Positions 1 to 8,147 of a DNA stretch of 64,000 nucleotides are shown piece by piece. The notes under the pieces were generated by a model that was given only the letters and a program-made list of their open reading frames with translations, was not told the DNA's origin and made no database searches. Made by a program: the position numbers and the translations under genes. The DNA comes from Oscillospiraceae bacterium (GTDB taxonomy: Bacteria; Bacillota; Clostridia; Oscillospirales; CAG-272): positions 18,591 through 82,590 of the forward strand of contig SVRP01000002.1 of NCBI GenBank assembly GCA_015064735.1, written 5' to 3'. Each line of letters opens with the position of its first letter. Position 1 is the stretch's first letter.

Positions 1-1
1 A

Positions 2-1156
2 CACTGCGGAATAAGAAAAAATAAATCCAAAAGAGATATTGCACTTATTTACAGCGAGATACCTGCAAATGCAGCGGCGGTTTATACCCAAAATCTTGTA
101 AAGGGCGCTCCTTTGATTGTTACTAAAAATAACATTTCAGACGGAAGAGCTCAGGCAATGATATGTAATAGCGGTAACGCAAATACTTGTAACGCAAACG
201 GAATTGAGATTGCCGAGACCATGTGCGAGCTTCTTGCAAAGGAAATGAACATATCGGCAAAGGACGTTATAGTAGCGTCTACAGGTGTTATCGGACAGCC
301 TTTGGATATTACTCCTATTGCAAACGGAATTCCCGCGCTTGTAGCCGGCTTGGGCGATAACAGCGAATATGCATGCGAAGGAATAATGACAACCGATACA
401 AAGAAAAAGGAAATTTCCATTGAATTTGAAATCGGCGGTGTAAAGTGTAAAATGGGCGGAATTGCAAAGGGAAGCGGTATGATTCATCCCAACATGGCAA
501 CTATGCTCGTTTTTGTAACCACAGACTGTGCTATTTCCTCGGAAATGCTTGAAAAGGCATTGAAGGAAGATGTAAAATCGTCCTTTAATATGGTGAGCGT
601 TGACGGCGATACCTCAACTAACGACATGGTTTCTATTATGGCAAACGGAATGGCAGGAAATGCTGAAATAACCGAGGACGGAGAAGCATTTTATACATTC
701 TGTGAGGCGCTTCATGCGGTTACCGCTTATCTTTGCCGCATGATTGCGGGAGACGGTGAGGGTGCTACAAAGCTTCTTGAGTGTATTGTTACGGGAGCTT
801 GTGATAATGCCAATGCAAAGATAGTCGCAAAATCGGTTATTTGCTCGTCGCTCTTTAAGGCGGCAATGTTTGGTGCGGACGCAAACTGGGGACGCGTTCT
901 CTGTGCTATCGGATACAGCGGCGCAAACGTAGATATAAATGCAGTTGACGTTACCTTCAAGTCCTCAAAGGGAGAGATAACCGTGTGCGTAAACGGTGCA
1001 GGTGTTGATTTCTCGGAAGAAAAGGCAAAGGAAATACTTCTTGAGGATGAAATTCAGATACTCATCGAGCTTAATACGGCAAACGGAACGGCAACCGCAT
1101 GGGGCTGCGACCTTACTTACGATTACGTAAAAATAAACGGAGATTACAGAACATAA
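2..1156 (+). CDS. argJ: Glutamate N-acetyltransferase ArgJ (5' end cut by window)
   Basis: ArgJ moves the acetyl group from N-acetylornithine to glutamate, closing the cyclic arginine pathway; many members also use acetyl-CoA. The frame is open from base 2 and already reads family-like sequence (GIRKNKSKRDIALIYS) ahead of the TTG at 113 given by the ORF track, so the gene starts outside the window. The self-cleavage site is visible as HPNMATMLVF near base 490. In this family the chain is cut before the Thr of ATML, which becomes the nucleophile. The C-terminal part (GADANWGRVLCAIGYSG) is also typical. It is the first visible gene of an arg operon, 19 bases ahead of argB; argC probably lies upstream. 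Whether it is mono- or bifunctional cannot be told from the sequence. Confidence 0.96.
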   Translation, partial: HCGIRKNKSKRDIALIYSEIPANAAAVYTQNLVKGAPLIVTKNNISDGRAQAMICNSGNANTCNANGIEIAETMCELLAKEMNISAKDVIVASTGVIGQPLDITPIANGIPALVAGLGDNSEYACEGIMTTDTKKKEISIEFEIGGVKCKMGGIAKGSGMIHPNMATMLVFVTTDCAISSEMLEKALKEDVKSSFNMVSVDGDTSTNDMVSIMANGMAGNAEITEDGEAFYTFCEALHAVTAYLCRMIAGDGEGATKLLECIVTGACDNANAKIVAKSVICSSLFKAAMFGADANWGRVLCAIGYSGANVDINAVDVTFKSSKGEITVCVNGAGVDFSEEKAKEILLEDEIQILIELNTANGTATAWGCDLTYDYVKINGDYRT

Positions 1157-1175
1157 GCTCTTGCTTGGAGGAAAT

Positions 1176-2048
1176 ATGGATATAAATAACAATCAACGCG
1201 CGCAGATACTTGTGGAAGCGTTGCCTTACATAAAGAAATATTACAATAAAATTATCGTTGTAAAATACGGCGGTAACGCAATGATAAACGAGGATCTTAA
1301 GGAAGCGGTAATGGGAGATATCGTTTTGCTGTCTCTTATTGGAATTAAGGTGGTTCTCGTTCATGGCGGAGGCCCGGAAATAACCGAAATGCTTGGTAAG
1401 ATAGGGAAGAAGACCGAATTTGTTAACGGTTTGAGAGTAACCGATAAGGAGTCCGTTGATATAGTACAGATGGTTCTCGCAGGAAAGATAAATAAAAATC
1501 TTGTAAATCTTCTCCAAAGCAAAGGCGGCAAGGCAATCGGTCTTTGCGGAATTGACGGGCACATGATAAAAGCAGAAATGCTTGATGAGCGTCTTGGATA
1601 CGTCGGTGAAATAACTGATGTAAACGTACAGCCTATTCTTGACGTTCTTGAAAAGGGCTACATTCCCGTAATTGCTACCGTCGGATATGACAATGAGGGT
1701 AACAGCTATAACATAAACGCAGATACCGCGGCAGCAAGAATTGCCGGTCAGCTTAAGTGCGAAAGTCTTATTTCCATGACCGATATTGCAGGCATTTTGA
1801 GAGATAAGGACGATCCCTCGACTCTTATTTCGGAAATCAACGTAAGTGATGCGCCACAGCTCATAAGAGAAGGCGTAATAAGCGGCGGAATGATTCCGAA
1901 AATAAATTGTTGTATAGAAGCCATTCGTCGCGGTGTCGGTAAGGTGTTTGTTATCGACGGAAGAATTCCTCATGCAATTTTGATAGAAACCTTGACTGAT
2001 GAAGGTATCGGCACAATGTTTACTTCGGGGAGTGCATATGAACATTAA
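1176..2048 (+). CDS. argB: Acetylglutamate kinase ArgB
   Basis: ArgB phosphorylates N-acetylglutamate with ATP, the second step of arginine synthesis, in the cytosol. The amino-acid-kinase fold shows in KYGGNAM near the N-terminus and in LVHGGGPEI (acetylglutamate and phosphate loops), followed by GIDGHM and a C-terminal SGGMIPKI segment. I use the ATG at 1176 because GGAGG lies at 1167-1171; the TTG at 1161 in the ORF track sits before that site. This gives 290 residues, normal for the family. Its last 11 bases overlap argD, which suggests coupled translation. Whether it is feedback-inhibited by arginine was not judged. Confidence 0.97.
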   Translation: MDINNNQRAQILVEALPYIKKYYNKIIVVKYGGNAMINEDLKEAVMGDIVLLSLIGIKVVLVHGGGPEITEMLGKIGKKTEFVNGLRVTDKESVDIVQMVLAGKINKNLVNLLQSKGGKAIGLCGIDGHMIKAEMLDERLGYVGEITDVNVQPILDVLEKGYIPVIATVGYDNEGNSYNINADTAAARIAGQLKCESLISMTDIAGILRDKDDPSTLISEINVSDAPQLIREGVISGGMIPKINCCIEAIRRGVGKVFVIDGRIPHAILIETLTDEGIGTMFTSGSAYEH

Positions 2049-3201
2049 AGAGCTTGATAAGGAATATATTGCCCCCACGTATGCGAGATTTCCGCTCTGC
2101 CTTGTTTCGGGTAAGGGTTCTCGTGTTATAGATGATGAGGGAAAAGAGTATATTGATTTAGGTACAGGTATTGCTGTAAACGGGTTTGGATATTCGGATG
2201 AAGAATGGATAGGTGCCGTAACCGAACAGCTTAGAAAGGTTCAGCATACGTCGAATCTTTACTTTAGCGAGCCTTGCGCGCGACTTGCGGAACAGCTTTG
2301 CGTTCGCACGGGTATGAAAAAGGTTTTCTTCTCAAATTCGGGCGCTGAGGCAAACGAGTGTGCGATTAAGGCGGCGAGAAAGTACGGGGAAATAAACAAG
2401 GGCGCGGAATATACAACAATAATAACCTTAAAGGACAGTTTCCACGGAAGAACTCTTACAACTCTTGCGGCAACAGGTCAGGATGTATTTCATAAGGATT
2501 TTCTTCCACTAACCGACGGATTCGTATATGCCGAGGCTAATAATATTGAAAGCGTAAAAGAACTTGCAAAAGAAAACAAGTGCTGCGCCGTTATGTTTGA
2601 GGTCGTTCAGGGAGAAGGCGGTGTACGTCCTCTTACAATAGAGTTCCTTAAGGCTTTGGAAGCATTTGCTAAGGAGCAAGACCTGCTTTTGATAGCTGAT
2701 GAGGTACAGACAGGAAACGGAAGAACTGGTAAACTTTACGGTTATATGAATTTCGATATAACTCCTGATATCGTATCCACCGCAAAGGGATTGGGCGGAG
2801 GCTTGCCTATTGGCGCCACAATGCTCGGAGAAAAAGTGCAGGATGTGCTTGGAGCAGGTATGCACGGTTCGACCTTTGGCGGAAATCCCGTTTGCTGCGC
2901 AGGAGCGCTTAACGTAATTTCCAGACTTACAGATGAACTTCTCGAGGGAGTAGTCGAAAGAAGTAACTATATTTTCAGCGAGCTTAACGGCGCAAAAGGA
3001 ATAAAAAGTGTAAGCGGTCTTGGACTTATGATCGGAGTTGAAACCGAAAAGGATGCAAGTGAGGTTATTACTACTTGCAGAAACAAAGGCGTTATAGTTA
3101 TAAAGGCAAAGCATAAGGTTCGCCTTTTGCCTGCGCTTAATATAGATATGGACGACCTGAAAAAGGCAATTAAAATACTTAAGGAGGCATGCGCGGAATG
3201 A
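2038..3201 (+). CDS. argD: Acetylornithine aminotransferase ArgD
   Basis: ArgD is a PLP enzyme that transaminates N-acetylglutamate semialdehyde to N-acetylornithine. Family marks in order are NSGAEANECAIKAAR, DSFHGRTL, the aspartate of LLIADEVQTGNGRTG that contacts the PLP nitrogen, and the Schiff-base lysine in STAKGLGGG. The ORF track start at 1999 lies inside argB. The ATG at 2038, nine bases after GGGGAG, aligns with other ArgD N-termini and gives 387 residues, the usual size. The gene overlaps argB by 11 bases, and its stop overlaps the argF start in an ATGA, so translation is probably coupled. Some ArgD proteins also act on succinyldiaminopimelate; this cannot be excluded. Confidence 0.97.
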   Translation: MNIKELDKEYIAPTYARFPLCLVSGKGSRVIDDEGKEYIDLGTGIAVNGFGYSDEEWIGAVTEQLRKVQHTSNLYFSEPCARLAEQLCVRTGMKKVFFSNSGAEANECAIKAARKYGEINKGAEYTTIITLKDSFHGRTLTTLAATGQDVFHKDFLPLTDGFVYAEANNIESVKELAKENKCCAVMFEVVQGEGGVRPLTIEFLKALEAFAKEQDLLLIADEVQTGNGRTGKLYGYMNFDITPDIVSTAKGLGGGLPIGATMLGEKVQDVLGAGMHGSTFGGNPVCCAGALNVISRLTDELLEGVVERSNYIFSELNGAKGIKSVSGLGLMIGVETEKDASEVITTCRNKGVIVIKAKHKVRLLPALNIDMDDLKKAIKILKEACAE

Positions 3202-4100
3202 AGCATCTTTTGAAATTAATGGATCTGTCGGAGCAGGAGATAAATGAAATACTCAACCTTGCAGATCAGCTCAAATATGAGAAAAAGAACGGAATCAAGC
3301 ATCATATACTTGAAGGAAAGACCTTGGGACTTATATTTTCCAAGGCATCTACACGTACCCGAGTTTCCTTTGAGGTAGGTATGTATGACCTTGGCGGCTC
3401 TGCGCTTTTCCTCAGTGCGCGTGATCTCCAGATTGGTCGCGGAGAACCTGTGGAGGATACTGCAAGGGTTCTTTCGAGATATCTCGACGGTATCATGATT
3501 AGAACGTTTGCGCAATCCGAGGTTGAAGATCTTGCAAAATACGGTTCTATTCCGATAATAAACGGACTGACCGATTACTGTCATCCATGCCAGGTTCTTG
3601 CTGACCTTATGACGATTCGTGAGCATAAGGGAGTCATAAAAGGGAATAAGCTTTGCTATATCGGAGACGGCAATAATATGACCAACTCCTTAATAGTTGG
3701 CGGAATTAAAATGGGTATGACTGTATCTGTTGCTTGTCCTAAGGGATACGAACCTGATGCGGAGCTTATGAAGTGGGCGAGTGAGACCGGTAGATTCACC
3801 TGTACAGATAACGTTTTTGAGGCTGCTAAGAACGCAGATGTTCTTTATACTGACGTATGGGCGTCTATGGGACAGGAGGCAGAAGCTGAAGAAAGAAAGA
3901 GAATTTTCAAGGGCTACCAGATAAACTCTGATGTTATGGCGGTTGCTCATGACGATGCAATGGTTCTTCACTGCCTTCCTGCACATAGAGAAGAAGAAAT
4001 CACCGCTGAAGTCTTTGAATCTCATGCCAATGAAATTTTTGACGAAGCGGAAAATAGATTGCATGCACAAAAGGCTGTTCTTGTTAAGTGCCTTGCATAA
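3198..4100 (+). CDS. argF: Ornithine carbamoyltransferase ArgF
   Basis: ArgF joins carbamoyl phosphate to ornithine to give citrulline. The carbamoyl-phosphate site is seen as SKASTRTRVSF. The ornithine-side motif HCLPAHR near residue 255 marks an OTCase rather than an aspartate carbamoyltransferase. DYCHPCQVLADL is also characteristic. Two in-frame ATGs exist. The one at 3189 is only one base from the AAGGAGG at 3181-3187, so the ATG at 3198 (10 bases after it) is the better start. This gives 300 residues and an ATGA overlap with argD. It is the last gene of the arg operon, followed by a strong hairpin. Anabolic and catabolic OTCases look alike, but the operon argues for the anabolic role. 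Confidence 0.97.
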   Translation: MKHLLKLMDLSEQEINEILNLADQLKYEKKNGIKHHILEGKTLGLIFSKASTRTRVSFEVGMYDLGGSALFLSARDLQIGRGEPVEDTARVLSRYLDGIMIRTFAQSEVEDLAKYGSIPIINGLTDYCHPCQVLADLMTIREHKGVIKGNKLCYIGDGNNMTNSLIVGGIKMGMTVSVACPKGYEPDAELMKWASETGRFTCTDNVFEAAKNADVLYTDVWASMGQEAEAEERKRIFKGYQINSDVMAVAHDDAMVLHCLPAHREEEITAEVFESHANEIFDEAENRLHAQKAVLVKCLA

Positions 4101-4131
4101 TTGTTTTGCCGTAATTTTTTATAATAAAAAT

Positions 4132-4169
4132 AGGGGCGACTGCAGTTGCAGTTGCCTCTTTCTTTTTTT
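4132..4169 (+). terminator. Rho-independent terminator after argF
   Basis: A 13-base stem (AGGGGCGACTGCA with TGCAGTTGCCTCT, two G-U pairs, very short loop) is followed by a T-rich run TTTCTTTTTTT. It lies 31 bases after the argF stop and closes the arginine operon. Confidence 0.9.
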
Positions 4170-4200
4170 GAAATTCAATGGTCAAAAAAATAAATCCAAG

Positions 4201-4374
4201 CAATGACACAATTTTGTTATAACATAACATTTTTTGTTTATTATGCACATTTTGTCTTTTGCTTTTTTGTCAGACTGAACAATCAAAAGTAATTGACAAA
4301 ATGCTAAAAAAATGGTATAATGCAGTGGGAATAAGTAGTAGTTTTACTTATAACAATTTTTTAAGGAGGAATTT
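4201..4374 (+). promoter_or_regulatory. Promoter block A (sigma-A), twin of 6112-6285
   Basis: TTGACA at 4293-4298 and TATAAT at 4316-4321 are separated by exactly 17 bases, a consensus sigma-A promoter. AAGGAGG at 4363-4369 lies just before the ATG at 4375. The whole block, including about 90 bases upstream of the -35 box (tracts such as TTTGCTTTTTTGT and ATAACATAAC), aligns with the block before the gene at 6286. The upstream AT-rich tracts may bind a shared regulator; that part is inference. Confidence 0.88.
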
Positions 4375-5913
4375 ATGAAAAAAACAGTGAAAATTTTAGC
4401 AATGCTCCTGGTTCTCCTCATGATCGTTCCTGTAATCGTATCATGCGGCAAGGATAAGGGCGGCGCAACCGGGAATACAGATGCAAACTCTGATGTTCTC
4501 GGCGGTGATGACAGTTCATCAAGCGAGATTATTACCGACCAGTACGGTCAGCCTGTTGTTGATGACGGTATTAGAGACACCTTTGACGGTGAAACGGTAA
4601 CGGTTCTCATCAGATCGGCTGAGCAGTATATGAGAGAGTGGACATCTGACACTAAAGAACCCGATACTCTCCAGACAGCTATCTTCAAGCGTAACGCAGA
4701 CGTTCAGACTCAGCTTAACGTAAGACTCAATCTTTATAAGAATACCGAATCTGATGAAAAGATGAACGACCTTATTCTGAGAGATTTCAAGAGCGGAGCA
4801 GGTCAGTTCCATATCATAAGCAACTATGCGGCATACTCCGGAACCATGAACAACATCGGAGGATTTATGAACCTTCGTAACGCTCAGCTTTATAATATGA
4901 ATCTTGACCAGCCTTACTGGAATCAGAATTTCATAAGCGAAGCAGAGTGCTACGATAAGCTCTTCCTCGCGGTTGGTGACGTTAACCTTTCCGTTTTCGA
5001 CCGTTGCCACGTTGTATTCTTTAACAAGGCAAAGGCTACCGAGCGTCTCGGTGACTTCGACCAGCTCTACCAGATGGTTCTTGATAAGGAATGGACGTAC
5101 GACGTCCTTTACGAGATGGTTGCTGATATCCACGAGGATAACGGTACCACCGACGAAAGCGATGACTTCTACGGACTCGCATCGATTAGGGGCTCTGAGT
5201 TCTGCGACGGTTTCCTTTATGCGTTCAATGCAAAATTGACACAGAAGGACGGAGATACCGACAAGAGAGTCCTCGTAAGCGATACCAACTACACCAAGAC
5301 TTCGAATGCATTTAGTAAGGTTGCTGAGTTCTGGGCTACCGACGGAACCATAGTAATCGAGGGCTCCGGAGCAAACTATGATTTCTTTACTCAGGGTCAT
5401 GCGCTCTTTGACATCGACGTAGTTTACCACTATGAATCGGGTCTTGAGAAACTCAAGAACATGGAAGACGGATTCGGTGTTCTTCCTATGCCTATGTATG
5501 ATACCGACCAGGGCGAGTATTACACCGGTGTACAGGATGCTCACAACATAATGGGTGTAGCTTACAATACTACCTTTGATTACGGCTTGATAAGTGCTGT
5601 TATGGAGAAGTTTAACTCTCTCAGCTACTCAAGTGTTCGTCCTCTCTACATAGAGAAGATCGTTAAGGGACAGATCCTTGACAAGAACTCTTCCGAGGTA
5701 TTTACTCTTATTATTAACGGCGCTCGTTGGGACTATGCTGATATTTACCGCGGTGCTTGCGGCTCTATCCGTCAAAATCTTTGGAGAGGACCTCTTGGTA
5801 AGCTTCTCAGCACCCCCGGTTCTACCGACTTTTCTCAGGCATATACGGCAAACTCCACCAGCTTGACCGAAAGCCTTGACGAATTCGATAAATTCATAGA
5901 AAAGGCATTCTGA
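4375..5913 (+). CDS. Extracellular solute-binding lipoprotein, no permease nearby
   Basis: A 512-residue secreted lipoprotein. A lysine-rich start and hydrophobic stretch end in the lipobox VIVSC (Cys24), followed by a Gly/Ser/Asp-rich linker (residues 25-60). The rest resembles family 1 ABC solute-binding proteins, for example an NKAKATERLG segment, a WTYDVLYEMV segment and many aromatic residues that often line sugar sites. Such proteins usually hand sugars or oligosaccharides to a two-subunit permease, but no permease or ATPase gene lies in the window. It has its own consensus promoter and a terminator-like hairpin downstream, so it is probably monocistronic. The ligand is unknown. Sharing a promoter block with the hydrolase at 6286 suggests joint expression. 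The SBP assignment is from general appearance, not from a search. Confidence 0.8.
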   Translation: MKKTVKILAMLLVLLMIVPVIVSCGKDKGGATGNTDANSDVLGGDDSSSSEIITDQYGQPVVDDGIRDTFDGETVTVLIRSAEQYMREWTSDTKEPDTLQTAIFKRNADVQTQLNVRLNLYKNTESDEKMNDLILRDFKSGAGQFHIISNYAAYSGTMNNIGGFMNLRNAQLYNMNLDQPYWNQNFISEAECYDKLFLAVGDVNLSVFDRCHVVFFNKAKATERLGDFDQLYQMVLDKEWTYDVLYEMVADIHEDNGTTDESDDFYGLASIRGSEFCDGFLYAFNAKLTQKDGDTDKRVLVSDTNYTKTSNAFSKVAEFWATDGTIVIEGSGANYDFFTQGHALFDIDVVYHYESGLEKLKNMEDGFGVLPMPMYDTDQGEYYTGVQDAHNIMGVAYNTTFDYGLISAVMEKFNSLSYSSVRPLYIEKIVKGQILDKNSSEVFTLIINGARWDYADIYRGACGSIRQNLWRGPLGKLLSTPGSTDFSQAYTANSTSLTESLDEFDKFIEKAF

Positions 5914-6033
5914 TTTGCCGGAAAAACCAAATTAAAACAAAAACTACTTGTTCGTTTGCCGGAGTGAAATGCAGCTTTTCATAGATGCGTAGTGTACGCA
6001 GAGAAGGGGAAGGCTGTAAACTTTAGCATCAAT
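5914..6033 (+). other. Structured 3' region after the solute-binding protein
   Basis: No coding capacity is seen. The stretch holds two TTTGCCGG copies (near 5914 and 5956), a small hairpin GCGTA-GTG-TACGC, and possible longer-range pairing of GCAGCTTTTC with GAAGGCTG. It does not match any riboswitch class I can recall. It may be mRNA 3' structure or a small RNA; neither is shown. Confidence 0.3.
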
Positions 6034-6080
6034 CAGTGGGTCCAACTGCAATTGCGGTTGGACCCACTGTTCTTATATAT
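6034..6080 (+). terminator. Strong hairpin after the solute-binding protein gene
   Basis: A perfect 13-base stem, CAGTGGGTCCAAC with GTTGGACCCACTG (6034-6046 and 6057-6069), can extend by three pairs around an AATT loop. The downstream tract (TTCTTATATATT) is only moderately T-rich, so termination may be partial. Confidence 0.75.
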
Positions 6081-6111
6081 TCAATATAATTATGTAAGTA
6101 TTTTATCAAGC

Positions 6112-6285
6112 TAATGATACAAATTTGCTATAAAATAACCGTTTTTGGGTATTGTGTATATTTTGACGTTTGCTTTTTTGTTAGACTACACAAATAAAAA
6201 TAATTGACAATTTCCATAAAAAATGATATAATAGAGCGAGAGAAAAGTAGTATTTTTACTCATAATTACTTTTAAGGAGGAATTT
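6112..6285 (+). promoter_or_regulatory. Promoter block B (sigma-A), twin of 4201-4374
   Basis: TTGACA at 6204-6209 and TATAAT at 6227-6232 with a 17-base spacer form a consensus sigma-A promoter. The leader ends with the same AAGGAGGAATTTATG found before the gene at 4375. Upstream tracts such as TTTGCTTTTTTGTTAGACT match block A in order and spacing, so the two blocks look like a duplication. Confidence 0.88.
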
Positions 6286-8115
6286 ATGAAGAAGTCAATT
6301 TTTAAAAGGGTTCTCGTGGCAATGCTTGCAGCTATTATGCTTCTCAGCATAGTTTCCTGTAATAAAAATGCCGCAGAGGAAAACTTGAACACACCCTCGG
6401 GTGATGATACTACGACGACTGCCGATACGTCGGTATATTTTGACATAATAAAAGACGGCAAATGTATTCCCATCCGTTACGGTGCAGGAGCAACCGGCGC
6501 GGAAATTCAGATTGCCAAGGGCGTTGCCGATAAAATAGGCAGAGCAACCGGTGCTGCCGTTGAATTGGATATATCTGTGTCTTACGATGCAAATAAGCTT
6601 GAAATCATTGTCGGACATGGCGCTGCCGCAGATTATCCCGAGGTTGAGCAGGCAATTTCCGAGCTCGGATACGGCGAAGGCCTTGCAAAGATGATCGGCA
6701 ATAAGCTGGTCATAGTAGGTGCCGATACTGAGTCTATCGAGCTCGTAATAGATGAAATGGTCAAGGTATTCATGAATACCAAGGATGAAAACAACAACGT
6801 CAGGGTATCCGATAAATTCATCGTATCTCAGTGCGTTAACGAAATGATCGCCAAGATGCCTTTTTACGACGGATATACTCCTACGGTTGTTGACCGAAAC
6901 GACGGTTGCTATTCCTTTGAATTCAAGACCAACAAGAACGCTTTCGAAAAATACCTTAAGCTCTTGACAGACAGCGGATTTGAGCTTTACGCAAGCAATA
7001 CCATTGATGAAAACGTTTACAATACGTACGTAAACGAGGAAACGGGAATAGTTGCTACGTCGATTTACGCTGAATTTAACGGTCAGTGCAGACTTCTTAT
7101 GGAATGGCTCGACAATACCGAGCTTCCCACAAAGGCTGAGGACAACAAGTATACTCCCGTAGAGGGACTTGAATCCTCGATTACCCAGATAGGACTGTGG
7201 TATGCAAACGGAAATACCCCTCTTATATCTCCTCCTAACGCTGAGGGAAGAGAATACTACAACTACTTCAACGGTATGAGCTATGCTATCCGTCTTGCCG
7301 ACGGAAGCTTCATAGTTGTTGACGGTGGACACGACAATCCTGTTTCGGCGCAGAATCTTTATAATATTCTTAAGGAACAGGCTCCCGACCCCGACAATAT
7401 TGTAATCGCAGCATGGTTTATTTCTCATGACCACAGCGACCATACCGGAATTTTCGGCAATTTCATTGGAAAATACAAGGATGTAGAAATAGAAAGATTT
7501 ATCTACAATTTCCCCGGTGAAGAACTTGGCAACGAGGAAGGGATGGGCAAGAAGCTCAGAAGCCTTATCAAAGGGTTCTACCCCAATGCAAAAATAATTA
7601 AGGCGCATCCCGGACAGGAATTCAATATCCGAAACGCAAAGATAACCATGCTCTACACCATGGACGTATACTTTAAGGATACGCTCAGCGATACCAACAA
7701 CGCAAGCATCGTATGGAAGATGGAGCTTAACGGCAAGACCTTCATGTGTCTTGGCGATTACTCCGAGGGCGGTGATACACTGCTGAATCTTTATTCCGCC
7801 GAAACACTGAAGAGCGATATCGTTCAGGTCGCTCACCACGGTATAAGCGGCATGTCCAATGAAGTGTATGTGAAGATAGCTCCTGAATACGCGCTTTGGC
7901 CTGTTGCAAACTTTGAGCTTGACTGGCCCGAACTCGGAGGACCTATTAAAATAGACGATACGTGGGAGGGCGAGATGAACAAATACATTCTCGATATGCC
8001 CGATGAAAAGGTATTCGTTGCTCGAGATAATGTAAGCATTATCGGTATTAGTAATAGTGGCAATATTACAACAAGCGTATATGAAACTGTAAGCGAATAT
8101 CTTGGTGTAGAATGA
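6286..8115 (+). CDS. Lipoprotein with ComEC-like metallo-beta-lactamase domain
   Basis: A 609-residue lipoprotein with lipobox SIVSC (Cys25) and a short Thr/Asp-rich linker. Residues about 50-170 resemble the small alpha/beta N-terminal domain seen before catalytic domains of alpha-glucuronidases and hexosaminidases (RYGAGATGAEIQIA...LEIIVGHG). A second module follows at about 198-282. Residues about 335-588 form a metallo-beta-lactamase fold with the metal site HDHSDH (residues 381-386), preceded by VVDGGH and followed by MCLGDYSEGGD and VQVAHHG. This order matches the ComEC-type branch, whose known members act in DNA uptake. A lipoprotein acting on the cell surface is unusual. The substrate (phosphodiester, nucleotide or other) is not known. 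The next gene starts 32 bases after its stop and carries the same modules at its C-terminus. Confidence 0.85.
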   Translation: MKKSIFKRVLVAMLAAIMLLSIVSCNKNAAEENLNTPSGDDTTTTADTSVYFDIIKDGKCIPIRYGAGATGAEIQIAKGVADKIGRATGAAVELDISVSYDANKLEIIVGHGAAADYPEVEQAISELGYGEGLAKMIGNKLVIVGADTESIELVIDEMVKVFMNTKDENNNVRVSDKFIVSQCVNEMIAKMPFYDGYTPTVVDRNDGCYSFEFKTNKNAFEKYLKLLTDSGFELYASNTIDENVYNTYVNEETGIVATSIYAEFNGQCRLLMEWLDNTELPTKAEDNKYTPVEGLESSITQIGLWYANGNTPLISPPNAEGREYYNYFNGMSYAIRLADGSFIVVDGGHDNPVSAQNLYNILKEQAPDPDNIVIAAWFISHDHSDHTGIFGNFIGKYKDVEIERFIYNFPGEELGNEEGMGKKLRSLIKGFYPNAKIIKAHPGQEFNIRNAKITMLYTMDVYFKDTLSDTNNASIVWKMELNGKTFMCLGDYSEGGDTLLNLYSAETLKSDIVQVAHHGISGMSNEVYVKIAPEYALWPVANFELDWPELGGPIKIDDTWEGEMNKYILDMPDEKVFVARDNVSIIGISNSGNITTSVYETVSEYLGVE

Positions 8116-8147
8116 ATTGCCGTAAATTGATTTAAGGAGAGACTCTC

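Noticed and set aside
1113-2078. 321-residue minus-strand ORF opposite argB
   Set aside because: Shadow of a fully supported ArgB gene.
4132-4169. Considered as an arginine operator (ARG box)
   Set aside because: It is downstream of argF with a T tract, so a terminator explains it; the operon promoter is outside the window.
4519-5544. 341-residue minus-strand ORF opposite the solute-binding protein
   Set aside because: Antisense shadow caused by codon bias; no RBS and no recognisable motif.
6295-7839. 514-residue minus-strand ORF opposite the metallo-hydrolase lipoprotein
   Set aside because: Antisense shadow; the plus-strand gene has signal peptide, metal motifs, promoter and RBS, and the shadow has none.
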